Assembly (NCBI RefSeq): GCF_001746755.1
Contig: NZ_MCGG01000015.1
Location: forward strand, 1 to 38,144
Length of the DNA stretch: 38,144 bases
DNA from: Magnetovibrio blakemorei
GTDB lineage: Bacteria > Pseudomonadota > Alphaproteobacteria > Rhodospirillales > Magnetovibrionaceae
Direction: 5' to 3'
The notes beneath the pieces are model-generated. The model saw only the letters and a list, made by a program, of their open reading frames with translations. It had not been told where the DNA came from and did not search any database. Positions 16,810 to 25,718 of this stretch are shown in pieces (position 1 is the first letter of the stretch; the number at the start of each line of letters is the position of its first letter). Position numbers and translations under genes: made by a program.

Positions 16810-17862
16810 ATGATCATGACACCCTCAACGGAAACAGCAATGACGTCGCAAGGCCACAAAAAGTTCATGTTTGACACGGACTTCAGTTCCGAAATGGTTC
16901 TGAAAAAGCCCACGGCTGCCCAAGCGGTGACTGAAGCACCCGATGAATATGACGAGGACGAGGATGAAGTCGTTGAAGAGGTTGCCCCCACATTCACCGA
17001 AGAGGATTTGGCGCGGGCCCGCGACGAGGGCTACCAAGCCGGCCAACTGGACGCCACTCGCGACCTGACGTCCGCACTTGAACAGCGTTTGGTGAACACC
17101 ATGGACACCATCAACGCCCAAGTGGAAAACTTATTCGACGCCTTTCAACGTGACAAAGAAGAACACAGTCGTGACTCCGTTGCCGTGGCCACCGTGATTG
17201 TGCGCAAACTGTTCCCTGCGCTGAACATGGACAAAGCCATGATTGAAATTGAACATATGATTGTTGAATCGATGAAGCGCACATCCGGTGCGCCCACCTT
17301 GATCGTGCGGGTCGCCCAAGACATCCAGGATGCCGTCCAAGCCAAAGCCGATGAATTGGTGGCATTGCGCGGGCATGAGGGCACCGTGAGCGTGCTTGCC
17401 GACGCCGCGATGGGACCCGGCGACGCTGCCGTGGAATGGGATGGCGGCGGCATGTTGCGCGATGGCGATTCGATGTGGCACGAAATTGATAAAATCATTG
17501 AGCGCAATTTAGGCTCAGAACGCGCCAACGGGGCTCGCAATAAGCTCGAAGCCGGGCAAAAACCTGCCGAACAAGGCGCACAAGAGCCAGAACCAAGCGC
17601 ACAAGAGGTTGTGAACGACGCTGCAGTCGAGGACAATGGTCAAATGAATGCGGAGTCGCAAAATGAGCCCCATATAACGGATGAGGCAATGCCCGAAGCA
17701 GCGGACGAGGCCACAGAGGCTGAGGCCACAGATTCCTTAGAAAATATCGAGCAAATACAAGCCTCGGAAGACCTTGAAGAGACACCAACCCAAGACCAAA
17801 CCTCAAAAGCCCCCATTGCGGCAGATGATGAAACACTTGAAGAACCGGAAAACGGTGTCTAA
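16810..17862 (+). CDS. fliH: Flagellar assembly protein FliH
   Basis: FliH is the stator-like regulator of the FliI export ATPase. The N-terminus has the motif KKFMFDTDFSSE typical of alphaproteobacterial FliH, then an acidic linker, then the core (about residues 70-230) with ARDEGYQAGQLDATRDLTSA and VSVLADAAMGPGDAAVEWDG. The last 110 or so residues are a Glu/Asp/Gln/Ala-rich tail not usual for FliH. Start choice is uncertain: GTG 16783 (inside fliG), ATG 16810 or 16816, and ATG 16840, which has GGAAA five bases upstream. Caulobacter calls this gene flbE and keeps it in the same order, before fliN and flbD. Confidence 0.88.
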   Translation: MIMTPSTETAMTSQGHKKFMFDTDFSSEMVLKKPTAAQAVTEAPDEYDEDEDEVVEEVAPTFTEEDLARARDEGYQAGQLDATRDLTSALEQRLVNTMDTINAQVENLFDAFQRDKEEHSRDSVAVATVIVRKLFPALNMDKAMIEIEHMIVESMKRTSGAPTLIVRVAQDIQDAVQAKADELVALRGHEGTVSVLADAAMGPGDAAVEWDGGGMLRDGDSMWHEIDKIIERNLGSERANGARNKLEAGQKPAEQGAQEPEPSAQEVVNDAAVEDNGQMNAESQNEPHITDEAMPEAADEATEAEATDSLENIEQIQASEDLEETPTQDQTSKAPIAADDETLEEPENGV

Positions 17863-17886
17863 CGAAATTTAGCCCAGGAGAGCGAT

Positions 17887-18261
17887 ATGTCGGACGATAC
17901 AAGTCTGCAACTGAACGAACTGGAAGACCCACCCACGACAAAATCTTCGGATTTAAACGAGGAGGCTGAGGAAACTTTTGCCGAAGCCGCGGGTTTTCAA
18001 GACATGCCGCGCAATGCCCGCGACCTGGAAGCCGTCTATGACATCCCCGTTCAGGTGTCTGCGGTTTTGGGCAAAGCCACCATGCAAGTGAGCCAATTGC
18101 TGAAATTGGGCCGGGGTGCGGTGGTTGAATTGGACCGTAAAGTCGGTGAAGCTATCGACATCTACGTCAACAACCGCCTGGTCGCACGCGGTGAGGTGGT
18201 TGTTGTCGAAGACCGTCTGGGCGTAACCATGACGGAAATCATTAAGACGGACCGAACCTAA
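17887..18261 (+). CDS. fliN: Flagellar motor switch protein FliN
   Basis: A 124-residue C-ring protein. The C-terminal SpoA/FliN domain is complete: AVYDIPVQVSAVLGKATMQV, QLLKLGRGAVVELDRKVGEA, and DIYVNNRLVARGEVVVVEDR ending in GVTMTEII. The first 45 residues are an acidic, disordered lead. The ATG is preceded by a strong AGGAGAG. It sits in the fliF-fliG-fliH-fliN order. FliM is not in the window. Confidence 0.97.
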   Translation: MSDDTSLQLNELEDPPTTKSSDLNEEAEETFAEAAGFQDMPRNARDLEAVYDIPVQVSAVLGKATMQVSQLLKLGRGAVVELDRKVGEAIDIYVNNRLVARGEVVVVEDRLGVTMTEIIKTDRT

Positions 18262-18309
18262 CAGCGCCCCCAAACGAATATATCTTGAAGCGGTAAAGAG
18301 ATCACCCCC

Positions 18310-19119
18310 ATGGCGGACAGCACAATTCAAATCACCAAGGCCAAGTCGGCTACCGACATCGCCACGATTGTTGGCCTGCTCGGTGGCTTTGGTCTTGTGA
18401 TCGCCGCCATCGTGACGGGCGGTTCTCCGGGATCGTTCATCAACGTACCGTCGATTTTGATCGTCATCGGCGGTACATTATGCGTGACCATGATGTGTTT
18501 TTCCCTGCAAGAATTGGGGCGCACCTTCAAAGTTATCTTGAAAACGATTTCATACACCTCTCGCGATCCGTCGGAAGCTGCCATTCAAGTGTTGCAGATC
18601 GCCGAATTGGCACGCCGCCAGGGTGTTTTGTCCTTGCAGTCCGTCCTGATCCAGCTGGAAAGCGAACCCTTGCTGCACAAAGGCATGACCATGGTGGTGG
18701 ATGGCACACCCGGCGAAGAGGTCGAAACGATTTTGAAAAAGGACACGATGTCCACCATTACCCGCCATCAAAAAAGCGCCAGCGTTTTGAAAAAGGCTGC
18801 CGAATTCGCCCCCGCCATGGGTTTGATCGGTACGTTGATCGGTCTGGTGCAGATGCTGGGCAACCTGGAAGACCCCGGATCGATCGGTCCCGCCATGGCG
18901 GTGGCTTTGCTCACCACCTTTTACGGTGCCGTTCTCGCCAACATGGTGTTTTCCCCGATGGCCTCAAAATTGGAACGCAATTCCACCGAAGAAGCCATGG
19001 TCAACAATATTTACGTTATGGGGGCCTCGTCCATTGGCCGCCAAGAAAATCCGCGCCGTTTGGAAATGATGCTCAACAGTGTCCTTCCCCCGGCAAAACG
19101 CGTTGAATACTTCGACTGA
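18310..19119 (+). CDS. motA: Flagellar stator protein MotA (PomA-like)
   Basis: A 269-residue membrane protein of the MotA/TolQ/ExbB group. It closely follows the PomA-type pattern: ATIVGLLGGFGLVIAAIVTG, SILIVIGGTLCVTMM, AAEFAPAMGLIGTLIGLVQM, then NLEDPGSIGPAMAVALLTTF and YGAVLANMVF. Four membrane segments are expected (about 19-37, 46-64, 165-185 and 195-215). Stators of the PomA subtype are often sodium-driven, fitting a marine organism, but the ion cannot be read from this gene alone. There is no motB next to it, which is unusual; its partner must be elsewhere. It lies within the fliF operon between fliN and flbD. Confidence 0.9.
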   Translation: MADSTIQITKAKSATDIATIVGLLGGFGLVIAAIVTGGSPGSFINVPSILIVIGGTLCVTMMCFSLQELGRTFKVILKTISYTSRDPSEAAIQVLQIAELARRQGVLSLQSVLIQLESEPLLHKGMTMVVDGTPGEEVETILKKDTMSTITRHQKSASVLKKAAEFAPAMGLIGTLIGLVQMLGNLEDPGSIGPAMAVALLTTFYGAVLANMVFSPMASKLERNSTEEAMVNNIYVMGASSIGRQENPRRLEMMLNSVLPPAKRVEYFD

Positions 19120-19133
19120 GAAAGCCTGCACCT

Positions 19134-20495
19134 ATGCGATTGCTCATCATTGGAACTTTGGACGGACAAGTTGGCGCAGCCAGCCAGATTGCCTTGTCGC
19201 GCGGCGCCAAGGTCAATCATGTGGACACCATCGAAGCCGGTCTTGAGTTTTTGCGTTCAGGACGTGGTGCCGACTTGGTTTTGGCCGACGTGAAAGAAGA
19301 CTTGGTCACCTTGATCACCAGCTTGGAATCGGAGCGCATTGCTGTACCCGTCATCGCTTGCGGCGTCGGCAACGACACCCAGGCCGCCGTGCGTGCCATT
19401 AAGGCCGGGGCAAAAGAGTACATTCCCCTGCCCCCCGACGCAGAATTGATCGGGGCCGTGTTGACCGCTGTGGCCGAGGAAAATTCAGACTTCATCCACA
19501 CCGATGCGCGGATGACGGACATCATCAAACTGGCCGACCAAGTTGCCCCTTCGGATGCCTCAATCCTCATCACCGGCCCGAGCGGCACGGGTAAAGAAAT
19601 GATGGCGCGCTATCTGCACATCAAAAGCAAACGCAGAACCGGTCCGTTCATTGCCGTCAACTGCGCGGCAATTCCGGAAAACCTGTTGGAATCCGAACTG
19701 TTCGGCCACGAAAAAGGCGCCTTCACCGGGGCCATCGCACGGCGCATCGGCAAGTTTGAAGAGGCCAATGGCGGCACCATCTTACTCGATGAAATCAGCG
19801 AAATGGATCCCCGCCTCCAGGCCAAACTGTTGCGCGTGCTGCAAGAGCGCGAAATCGACCGTGTCGGGTCCAATAAACCGGTGAAGGTCAACGTGCGCAT
19901 TCTCGCCACCTCAAACCGCAACCTGGAAAAATATGTCGCTTCAGGCGGCTTTCGTGAAGATCTGTACTTTCGCCTCAACGTCGTGAATTTATGTTTGCCG
20001 CCCTTGCGCGAACGTCCCGACGATATCATCGCCTTGGCCCGCCACTTTGCCGCCAAATATTCTGAAGCCAACGGCATCAAAGCGCGCGGTCTATCGGAAC
20101 CCGCCATCGAAAAGCTGCTCGGTTATGAATGGCCCGGCAACGTGCGTGAGCTGGAAAATGCCATGCATCGATCCATTTTGTTGGCCAGCGGCGACGACAT
20201 TGGGCCCGATGCGATTTTGCTCAGCAATTCCGCCATGGCCCCCGCCAGCCCCACCCACCCGGGCGGAGCATCTGCGCGGGAACATACCGATACGCAAGTT
20301 GGCAAGACCGTCTCTGAGGTTGAACGCGAACTGATTATCGACACCCTCAGCCACTGTCTGGGCAACAGAACCCACGCGGCGACCATTCTCGGCATTTCCA
20401 TTCGCACGTTACGCAACAAGCTCAAACAATACAACGACGACGGCTTTAGTGTACCGTCTGCGGGCCGTTCCGACGCAGACCAACCGCCCCTCTAA
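19134..20495 (+). CDS. flbD: Sigma-54-dependent flagellar regulator FlbD
   Basis: A 453-residue enhancer-binding protein. The N-terminal receiver-like domain is degenerate (GADLVLADVKEDL), as in Caulobacter FlbD, which is not controlled by ordinary phosphorylation. The AAA+ domain has Walker A GPSGTGKE (148-155), the sigma-54-contact GAFTGA motif and a Walker B region (GGTILLDEISEM). The C-terminal Fis-type helix-turn-helix is NRTHAATILGISIRTLRNKL. Its place after fliN in the fliF operon matches Caulobacter. Expected role: activate late sigma-54 promoters such as the one before fliK, and repress fliF. The activator FliX is not in the window. Confidence 0.93.
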   Translation: MRLLIIGTLDGQVGAASQIALSRGAKVNHVDTIEAGLEFLRSGRGADLVLADVKEDLVTLITSLESERIAVPVIACGVGNDTQAAVRAIKAGAKEYIPLPPDAELIGAVLTAVAEENSDFIHTDARMTDIIKLADQVAPSDASILITGPSGTGKEMMARYLHIKSKRRTGPFIAVNCAAIPENLLESELFGHEKGAFTGAIARRIGKFEEANGGTILLDEISEMDPRLQAKLLRVLQEREIDRVGSNKPVKVNVRILATSNRNLEKYVASGGFREDLYFRLNVVNLCLPPLRERPDDIIALARHFAAKYSEANGIKARGLSEPAIEKLLGYEWPGNVRELENAMHRSILLASGDDIGPDAILLSNSAMAPASPTHPGGASAREHTDTQVGKTVSEVERELIIDTLSHCLGNRTHAATILGISIRTLRNKLKQYNDDGFSVPSAGRSDADQPPL

Positions 20496-20522
20496 ACCGC
20501 AATAGGCGTTTAAAGATTTAAT

Positions 20523-22649
20523 ATGGCAGACCAAGGCCCACCAGCAGCCGTCACGGACGACCCTTTCGCAGGGGCAAAAGCCATCTTTGACGCTGTCGCC
20601 AAACGCAGCGACATCATGATGGCGCTGGGCGTCATCGCGATTTTGGTGGTGCTGATTCTGCCCATGCCAACGTGGTTGTTGGATGCCTGTTTGGCTTTTT
20701 CCATTACCTTTGCCGTGCTGATTTTGATGACCGTTTTGTTCATCGAAAAACCGCTTGAATTCAATACATTCCCGACTGTTTTGCTGTTGGCGACCATGAT
20801 CCGCTTGGCGCTGAACCTGGCATCGACCCGTCTGATTTTGGCGGGGGGGCATGAAGGGACTGCGGCGGCCGGACAAGTCATTCAGGCCTTCGGCGGCTTT
20901 GTGATGGGCAACAATTTTGTCATCGGTATCATCGTCTTTATGATTTTGGTGTTGGTCAACTTCATCGTCATCACCAAGGGTTCGGGGCGTATTGCCGAAG
21001 TGTCCGCACGGTTCACCCTGGACGCCATGCCCGGCAAGCAAATGGCCATTGATGCCGATTTGTCCACCGGACTGATTGACGAAGACACGGCACGCTCCAG
21101 ACGCAAGGAACTTGAAGACGAAAGCACCTTCTTTGGTTCCATGGACGGTGCGTCAAAGTTCGTCCGCGGCGATGCCATCGCGGGCCTGATCATCACCTTC
21201 ATCAACGTCATCGCCGGCATGATCATTGGCGTGGCGCAACACGACATGACCTTTGCCAACGCCGCCGATAACTTCACGCGCTTGACCGTTGGCGACGGAT
21301 TGGTCACGCAAATTCCCGCCCTGATCGTTTCCATCGCCGCCGGTATGATGGTCACCAAAGCGGGTGTTCGGGGCGCGACGGAAAAAGCGCTGTTCAAGCA
21401 AGTCGGTGGGCAACCCCGCGCCATGGGTGTCAGTTCGTTTTTGCTAGGTGCGATGGCGTTGCTGCCGGGCATTCCCTTTTTACCGTTTATGCTGTTGTCG
21501 GTGACGACGTTCTCCATCGCCTACATCATCAACCGCGGGCAAAATCGAACCGAAGCCGCAGAGGCCGAAGAATTCAAGGCCCTTGAAGCGCAAGAAGCGC
21601 AGGCTGCGCCCGAAGAACCCATATCCACCGCGCTGAAGATCGACTTGCTGCGCCTGGAATTGGGATACGGCTTGCTGTCGCTGATCAACAATCCGCGCGA
21701 CGGCAAGCGTTTGACGGACCAAATCAAGGCCTTGCGCCGCCAGATTGCCACGGAAATGGGCTTTGTCATGCCCTCAGTTCGCATTCAAGACAACATGCAG
21801 TTGGATGCCAACACCTACATCGTGCGCACCAAAGAAATTGAATCCGGTCGCGGTGAACTGCGTCCCAACATGCTATTGGTGATGGACCCGCGCGGCGAAG
21901 AAATCACCCTGCCCGGGGAAAAGACCGTTGAACCGACCTTTGGCCTGCCCGCCATGTGGATTGACGAGCAAAACCGCGAAGAAGCGCTGTTTAGAGGCTA
22001 CACCGTGGTTGATCCGGCCACCGTGATCACCACCCATCTGACCGAAGTCATCAAAGACAACATGCCCGAGCTTTTGTCGTACGCGGAAACACAAAAAATT
22101 ATCGACGAATTGTCCTCTGATCACAAAAAGCTGGTCGACGAGATGATCCCGGCCCAAATTTCCATGGGCGGCACCCAGCGCGTGCTGCAGAACTTGCTGA
22201 CGGAACGCGTTTCAATCCGCGATCTGCCAACCATCTTGGAAGGCATATCGGAAGCCTGTGGTATGACCCGCAACGTCACCATGATCACCGAACACGTTCG
22301 CGCCCGATTGGCGCGCCAAATCAGCGACATGAACGTCAACGATCAAGGCGTGATCGTGCTGTTGTCGCTGTCGCCGGAATGGGAACAACGCTTTGCCGAA
22401 TCCCTGGTCGGCCAAGGCGACGATCGCCAGTTGTCCATGCCGCCGACCCAACTGCAAGAATTTATCACAAACTTGCGCAACGCATTTGAACGGCAAGCCA
22501 TGATGGGCGAAGTCCCGGTGTTGCTGACCAGCCCCGGAATTCGCCCGTATGTGCGTTCCATCATCGAACGTTTCCGTCCCTCCACGGTGGTGATGAGCCA
22601 GAACGAAATTCATCCCAAGGCCAAAATCAAAACCGTTGGTCAAGTCTAA
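20523..22649 (+). CDS. flhA: Flagellar export gate protein FlhA
   Basis: A 708-residue core of the type III export gate. The N-terminal half has about eight membrane segments and the FHIPEP-family signature: ATMIRLALNLASTRLILAGG, then RIAEVSARFTLDAMPGKQMA and IDADLSTGLIDEDTARSRR. The C-terminal cytosolic domain (about 350-708) binds export substrates and chaperones (for example AETQKIIDELSSDHKKLVDE). It follows flbD by 27 bases and precedes flhG by 18. Full-length and ordinary for the family. No clear ribosome site precedes the ATG. Confidence 0.97.
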   Translation: MADQGPPAAVTDDPFAGAKAIFDAVAKRSDIMMALGVIAILVVLILPMPTWLLDACLAFSITFAVLILMTVLFIEKPLEFNTFPTVLLLATMIRLALNLASTRLILAGGHEGTAAAGQVIQAFGGFVMGNNFVIGIIVFMILVLVNFIVITKGSGRIAEVSARFTLDAMPGKQMAIDADLSTGLIDEDTARSRRKELEDESTFFGSMDGASKFVRGDAIAGLIITFINVIAGMIIGVAQHDMTFANAADNFTRLTVGDGLVTQIPALIVSIAAGMMVTKAGVRGATEKALFKQVGGQPRAMGVSSFLLGAMALLPGIPFLPFMLLSVTTFSIAYIINRGQNRTEAAEAEEFKALEAQEAQAAPEEPISTALKIDLLRLELGYGLLSLINNPRDGKRLTDQIKALRRQIATEMGFVMPSVRIQDNMQLDANTYIVRTKEIESGRGELRPNMLLVMDPRGEEITLPGEKTVEPTFGLPAMWIDEQNREEALFRGYTVVDPATVITTHLTEVIKDNMPELLSYAETQKIIDELSSDHKKLVDEMIPAQISMGGTQRVLQNLLTERVSIRDLPTILEGISEACGMTRNVTMITEHVRARLARQISDMNVNDQGVIVLLSLSPEWEQRFAESLVGQGDDRQLSMPPTQLQEFITNLRNAFERQAMMGEVPVLLTSPGIRPYVRSIIERFRPSTVVMSQNEIHPKAKIKTVGQV

Positions 22650-22667
22650 CCAGGACGAACTTAAGCC

Positions 22668-23477
22668 ATGCCAAACTCATCAGCGTCCAAACAGTCCTCG
22701 GCCTCGGCGTCCGCAACCCCGCCCGCAAACCGCGGCAAGGGCCACAACATTATCGCTGTGGCATCGGGCAAAGGCGGCGTGGGCAAAACCTTTTTGGCCA
22801 TCACCTTGGCCAATGCATTGGTCATCAAGGAACGCAAAGTGTTGCTGTTCGACGGCGATTTGGGGCTGGCCAATCTCGACATTCAATTGGGCATCATGCC
22901 CCAACACGACTTGGGCTCGGTGATTGCCGGACGGTTAACACTCAATCAAGCAGTCATTGCCTTTCCGCCCGGTGGGTTTGACATCATCGCCGGGCGCTCC
23001 GGTTCGGGTGGACTGGCCAACATTCCGACCTCGCGTTTGCAAATGCTCAACGAAGACTTGGCCCTGTTGGCGCAAGCGTACGACCATGTCATATTGGATT
23101 TGGGCGCAGGCGTTGAACGCACCGTGCGCCAACTGACCCACAACGTTGGTATCTGCATTGTGGTCGCCACCGATGAGCCGACATCGTTGACCGACGCCTA
23201 TGCGTTTATCAAGCTCACCCACATGGAACGGCCCAAGCTGGACATACGCATCGTCATCAACGCCGCCAACTCAACCCGTGAGGGGGAAAGGACCTACAAC
23301 ACCCTTTTGAAGGCTTGTGAAGGATTTCTAAAGATTTCTCCCCCATTATTAGGGGTCGTGCGTCGAGATCCCAAGGTGCGCGAAACGATTAAGGCCCAAG
23401 TCCCGTTGCTGACGCGCTATCCGAATGCCGAAGCCGCACAGGATGTTTTTACGATTGCGCGCAAGTTGATTGAGTAG
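22668..23477 (+). CDS. flhG: FlhG/YlxH-type MinD-like ATPase (flagellar number control)
   Basis: A 269-residue MinD/ParA-family ATPase. The deviant Walker A GKGGVGKT lies at residues 34-41; DGDLGLANLDIQLGI and the switch region VILDLGAGVERTVRQLTH are clear, followed by IVVATDEPTSLTDAYAFIK. FlhG restricts flagellar number at the pole, normally by acting on the GTPase FlhF and on C-ring assembly. The first 25 residues are a Ser/Ala-rich lead that lacks the DQAxxLR motif with which FlhG stimulates FlhF, and no flhF is present between flhA and this gene. The C-terminus appears complete. Confidence 0.88.
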   Translation: MPNSSASKQSSASASATPPANRGKGHNIIAVASGKGGVGKTFLAITLANALVIKERKVLLFDGDLGLANLDIQLGIMPQHDLGSVIAGRLTLNQAVIAFPPGGFDIIAGRSGSGGLANIPTSRLQMLNEDLALLAQAYDHVILDLGAGVERTVRQLTHNVGICIVVATDEPTSLTDAYAFIKLTHMERPKLDIRIVINAANSTREGERTYNTLLKACEGFLKISPPLLGVVRRDPKVRETIKAQVPLLTRYPNAEAAQDVFTIARKLIE

Positions 23478-23552
23478 GCCAAAACCGCCAAAATGCCTGA
23501 AATCAGTGCATGGCAACAATTACCCCCTGGGAGAATCCCGGAAGCTTAAGAT

Positions 23553-25256
23553 ATGTCAACCGTACAACCGCCACCGCCTCCTCTTCCTGTCGCCGCCGCG
23601 CAACCCGTCGGTCAGGCTGTTGCTGTGGCCGTCAAAGCCCCAGTAACGCTGAATCAACTGCCCCAAGGTTCAACCGTACAGGCCACAGTAGAACCATCGC
23701 CCACCCAATCGCTTCCGCCCAATCAAGTGCAAGTCAACACCGCCCTTGGCCCCATCACCTTGCAAACGGCCGTAACGCTTCCCAAAGATGCGGTGCTGAC
23801 GTTGACGTTGACACAGCTGACGCCACAACCACAATTTCTCATCTCAGAACTCTACGGCAAGCCCGTGACGAGCGCACTTCTGTCACAGTTGAAGCCTGGA
23901 TTGACCGGTACACCCACCGTTGCCACACCACCCACGGCAACACCCTTGGCTCAAGGTGCGCAACTGAGCGCCACATTGGTGCGCCCCACAGTCACACAGC
24001 TGCAACTCCCCTTGCCACAAACTGGGGGAAGTCCCGGCACCGGAACGCCCCTGCCCACTGTGCCTACTGTGCCCACCGCGCCCACCGTGCCCGGCCTGGG
24101 CGGACAAACGGCCTCCGCTGCGCCAGCTTTCCAGCCATCCGCTCCGGTGATTTTGTCCCCAACGCCTCCGCCTCAGCCCGCCCTCCTTGCGCCTGGACAA
24201 CCCACCGCCTCAACGCCCCCTTCATCCGGCGCGTCGAGCGGAGCACAACCCGTGCAGAATAGCGGGGGGCAAACCTTGGTTCAGCTGCCGTCCGGGACGC
24301 GTTTAAATGTTTCCATCGTGCGCATTGACTCCCCCAGCACTGCGCTCAATGCCCCCGTAGCGCAGCTTGGAAATGGGCTCAACATCGGCTCGACGGTTTC
24401 GGGAACCATCATCGGTACCACCCCGCAAGGCCAACCCATCGCACAAACACCGCACGCCGTGATCGCCCTTGAAACCACGGCCAAGATTATGGAAGGCGCA
24501 CGGGTTGTTCTCAAAATCGAGAGCGCCCCACTGCCGCCCGCCATTCCCAATTCGGCAAAATTGGGGCCCATGGCTCACGGCAATACGCCGTTACAAAGCA
24601 AAACGTGGCCCAACTTGGATGAAGCGTTGCAGGTCCTTGCCCAAGCCGATCCCACCCGCGCCCAACACCTTGCCCAAACCGCCTTGCCGCAACCCGGCAA
24701 TAAGCTGAGTTCTCAGATGTTGTTTTTCCTCAGCGCACTGAAAGGCGGCGATGTGAAAGCATGGCTGGGGGAAAACACCACCCGCATTCTCGATCGTGAG
24801 CGCCCGGGCTTGGTCGGGCGGTTAAACGGCGATTTCCAAATCATGTCGAAAATGGCTGATGAACCCCAATCCGGCGACTGGCGCCTGGCGCTTGTGCCCC
24901 TGTACAATGGCAGCGAAATCGAACAACTGCGCATGTATTATCGAGGCGGAGGCGGACAAGGCGAAGAAGAACACGAAGCCGATGACACACGCTTCGTGCT
25001 TGATCTCGATTTAAGCAACATCGGACATTTGCAAATTGACGGCCTGATGAAAACGTCCAGCAAAAAGCTCGATCTCATCGTCCGCAGCGAAGAACCACTT
25101 CCCATCGCGTGGCGCACGGACATCATCGATATTTTCACCACTGGCCAAGAAATCACCGGCATCGGTGGTGGGCTTGCGTTTCAAGCTGCACCCGGTAACT
25201 TTATTGAATTTCCAACACCCACGGACTTAGCAGCCCACCCTGGGCTGCTGGTTTGA
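23553..25256 (+). CDS. Proline-rich protein with FliK-like C-terminal domain
   Basis: A 567-residue protein. About the first 250 residues are Pro/Thr/Ala/Gln-rich and probably disordered. Residues about 240-330 have a conserved-looking small domain (VQLPSGTRLNVSIVRI and then GSTVSGTIIGTTPQGQPIAQ). The C-terminal region (FVLDLDLSNIGHLQIDGLMK, then KKLDLIVRSEEPLP) resembles the Flg_hook domain of FliK-type proteins. It lacks the Q-rich ruler of the true fliK at 5920. It lies in the flagellar operon after flhG (76-base gap) and 17 bases before the next gene. A flagellar role is likely from context; exact function unknown. Confidence 0.6.
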   Translation: MSTVQPPPPPLPVAAAQPVGQAVAVAVKAPVTLNQLPQGSTVQATVEPSPTQSLPPNQVQVNTALGPITLQTAVTLPKDAVLTLTLTQLTPQPQFLISELYGKPVTSALLSQLKPGLTGTPTVATPPTATPLAQGAQLSATLVRPTVTQLQLPLPQTGGSPGTGTPLPTVPTVPTAPTVPGLGGQTASAAPAFQPSAPVILSPTPPPQPALLAPGQPTASTPPSSGASSGAQPVQNSGGQTLVQLPSGTRLNVSIVRIDSPSTALNAPVAQLGNGLNIGSTVSGTIIGTTPQGQPIAQTPHAVIALETTAKIMEGARVVLKIESAPLPPAIPNSAKLGPMAHGNTPLQSKTWPNLDEALQVLAQADPTRAQHLAQTALPQPGNKLSSQMLFFLSALKGGDVKAWLGENTTRILDRERPGLVGRLNGDFQIMSKMADEPQSGDWRLALVPLYNGSEIEQLRMYYRGGGGQGEEEHEADDTRFVLDLDLSNIGHLQIDGLMKTSSKKLDLIVRSEEPLPIAWRTDIIDIFTTGQEITGIGGGLAFQAAPGNFIEFPTPTDLAAHPGLLV

Positions 25257-25272
25257 TGTCAAGGATATCACC

Positions 25273-25680
25273 ATGGACCTGATGGAACGCCGTGCCCTTT
25301 TGAGGACCTATGCAAACCCGGACCGTAAGCTGGACTATATTGTGACGCTATCGGGACATTTACCCGGTATACACACACGTGGTGGCGGTGAACGCCAACG
25401 CATCGTTCTGCGTTACGTTCCCGATAAACTGATCCTCGAGACGCGTTCGCTGGGTGTGTATTTGGAAGCCTTGGCTGAGACAGTGTGGTCCAATCCTGAA
25501 GATTTGGCCGTGACAGTGCTCACCGACATCAATAATGAAGTCATCACAAGGTGGATAGAGGTCGCCGTCGATGTGCCCGAATTGCAACACCATGCCGTCG
25601 ACACCCATGGCGTGGTCATCGAAGACCGCCAACCCGGATGGGACAATCCAGCGCTCTTAAAACGATTGGCGCGGATTTAA
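25273..25680 (+). CDS. QueF-like tunnelling-fold protein lacking the catalytic cysteine
   Basis: A 135-residue protein aligning by eye along its length to type I QueF (preQ0 reductase). Matching blocks: N-P-D…DYIVTLSG with the N…DYxVxF strand, LRYVPDKLILETRSLGVYLE with the xxYxPDxxxVESKSLKLYL substrate segment, and VITRWIEVAVDV with DPRYIEVxGKF. The QueF active-site stretch (SxCPxTGQPD) is replaced by GIHTRGGGE with no cysteine at or near that place, and the FHED segment becomes NPED. It therefore cannot do the QueF thioimide reaction and is probably a T-fold pseudoenzyme or binding protein. It ends the flagellar operon. The homology is recalled, not computed. Confidence 0.55.
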   Translation: MDLMERRALLRTYANPDRKLDYIVTLSGHLPGIHTRGGGERQRIVLRYVPDKLILETRSLGVYLEALAETVWSNPEDLAVTVLTDINNEVITRWIEVAVDVPELQHHAVDTHGVVIEDRQPGWDNPALLKRLARI

Positions 25681-25689
25681 CTGAGATTG

Positions 25690-25718
25690 GAAAAAGTCGA
25701 CGCCGTCTTAAGCGGCGT
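25690..25718 (-). terminator. Weak terminator of the small membrane-protein gene
   Basis: On the minus strand a 6-bp stem (ACGCCG, 25713-25718 with 25700-25705) is followed after four bases by five T. It overlaps the last codons of the 53-residue gene. The plus strand has no T run, so it serves only the leftward transcript. Confidence 0.45.

Noticed and set aside
15261-16997. Long minus-strand ORFs opposite fliF/fliG/fliH (15261-15995 and 16167-16997)
   Set aside because: They are mirror readings of well-recognised genes, with compositions typical of antisense frames.
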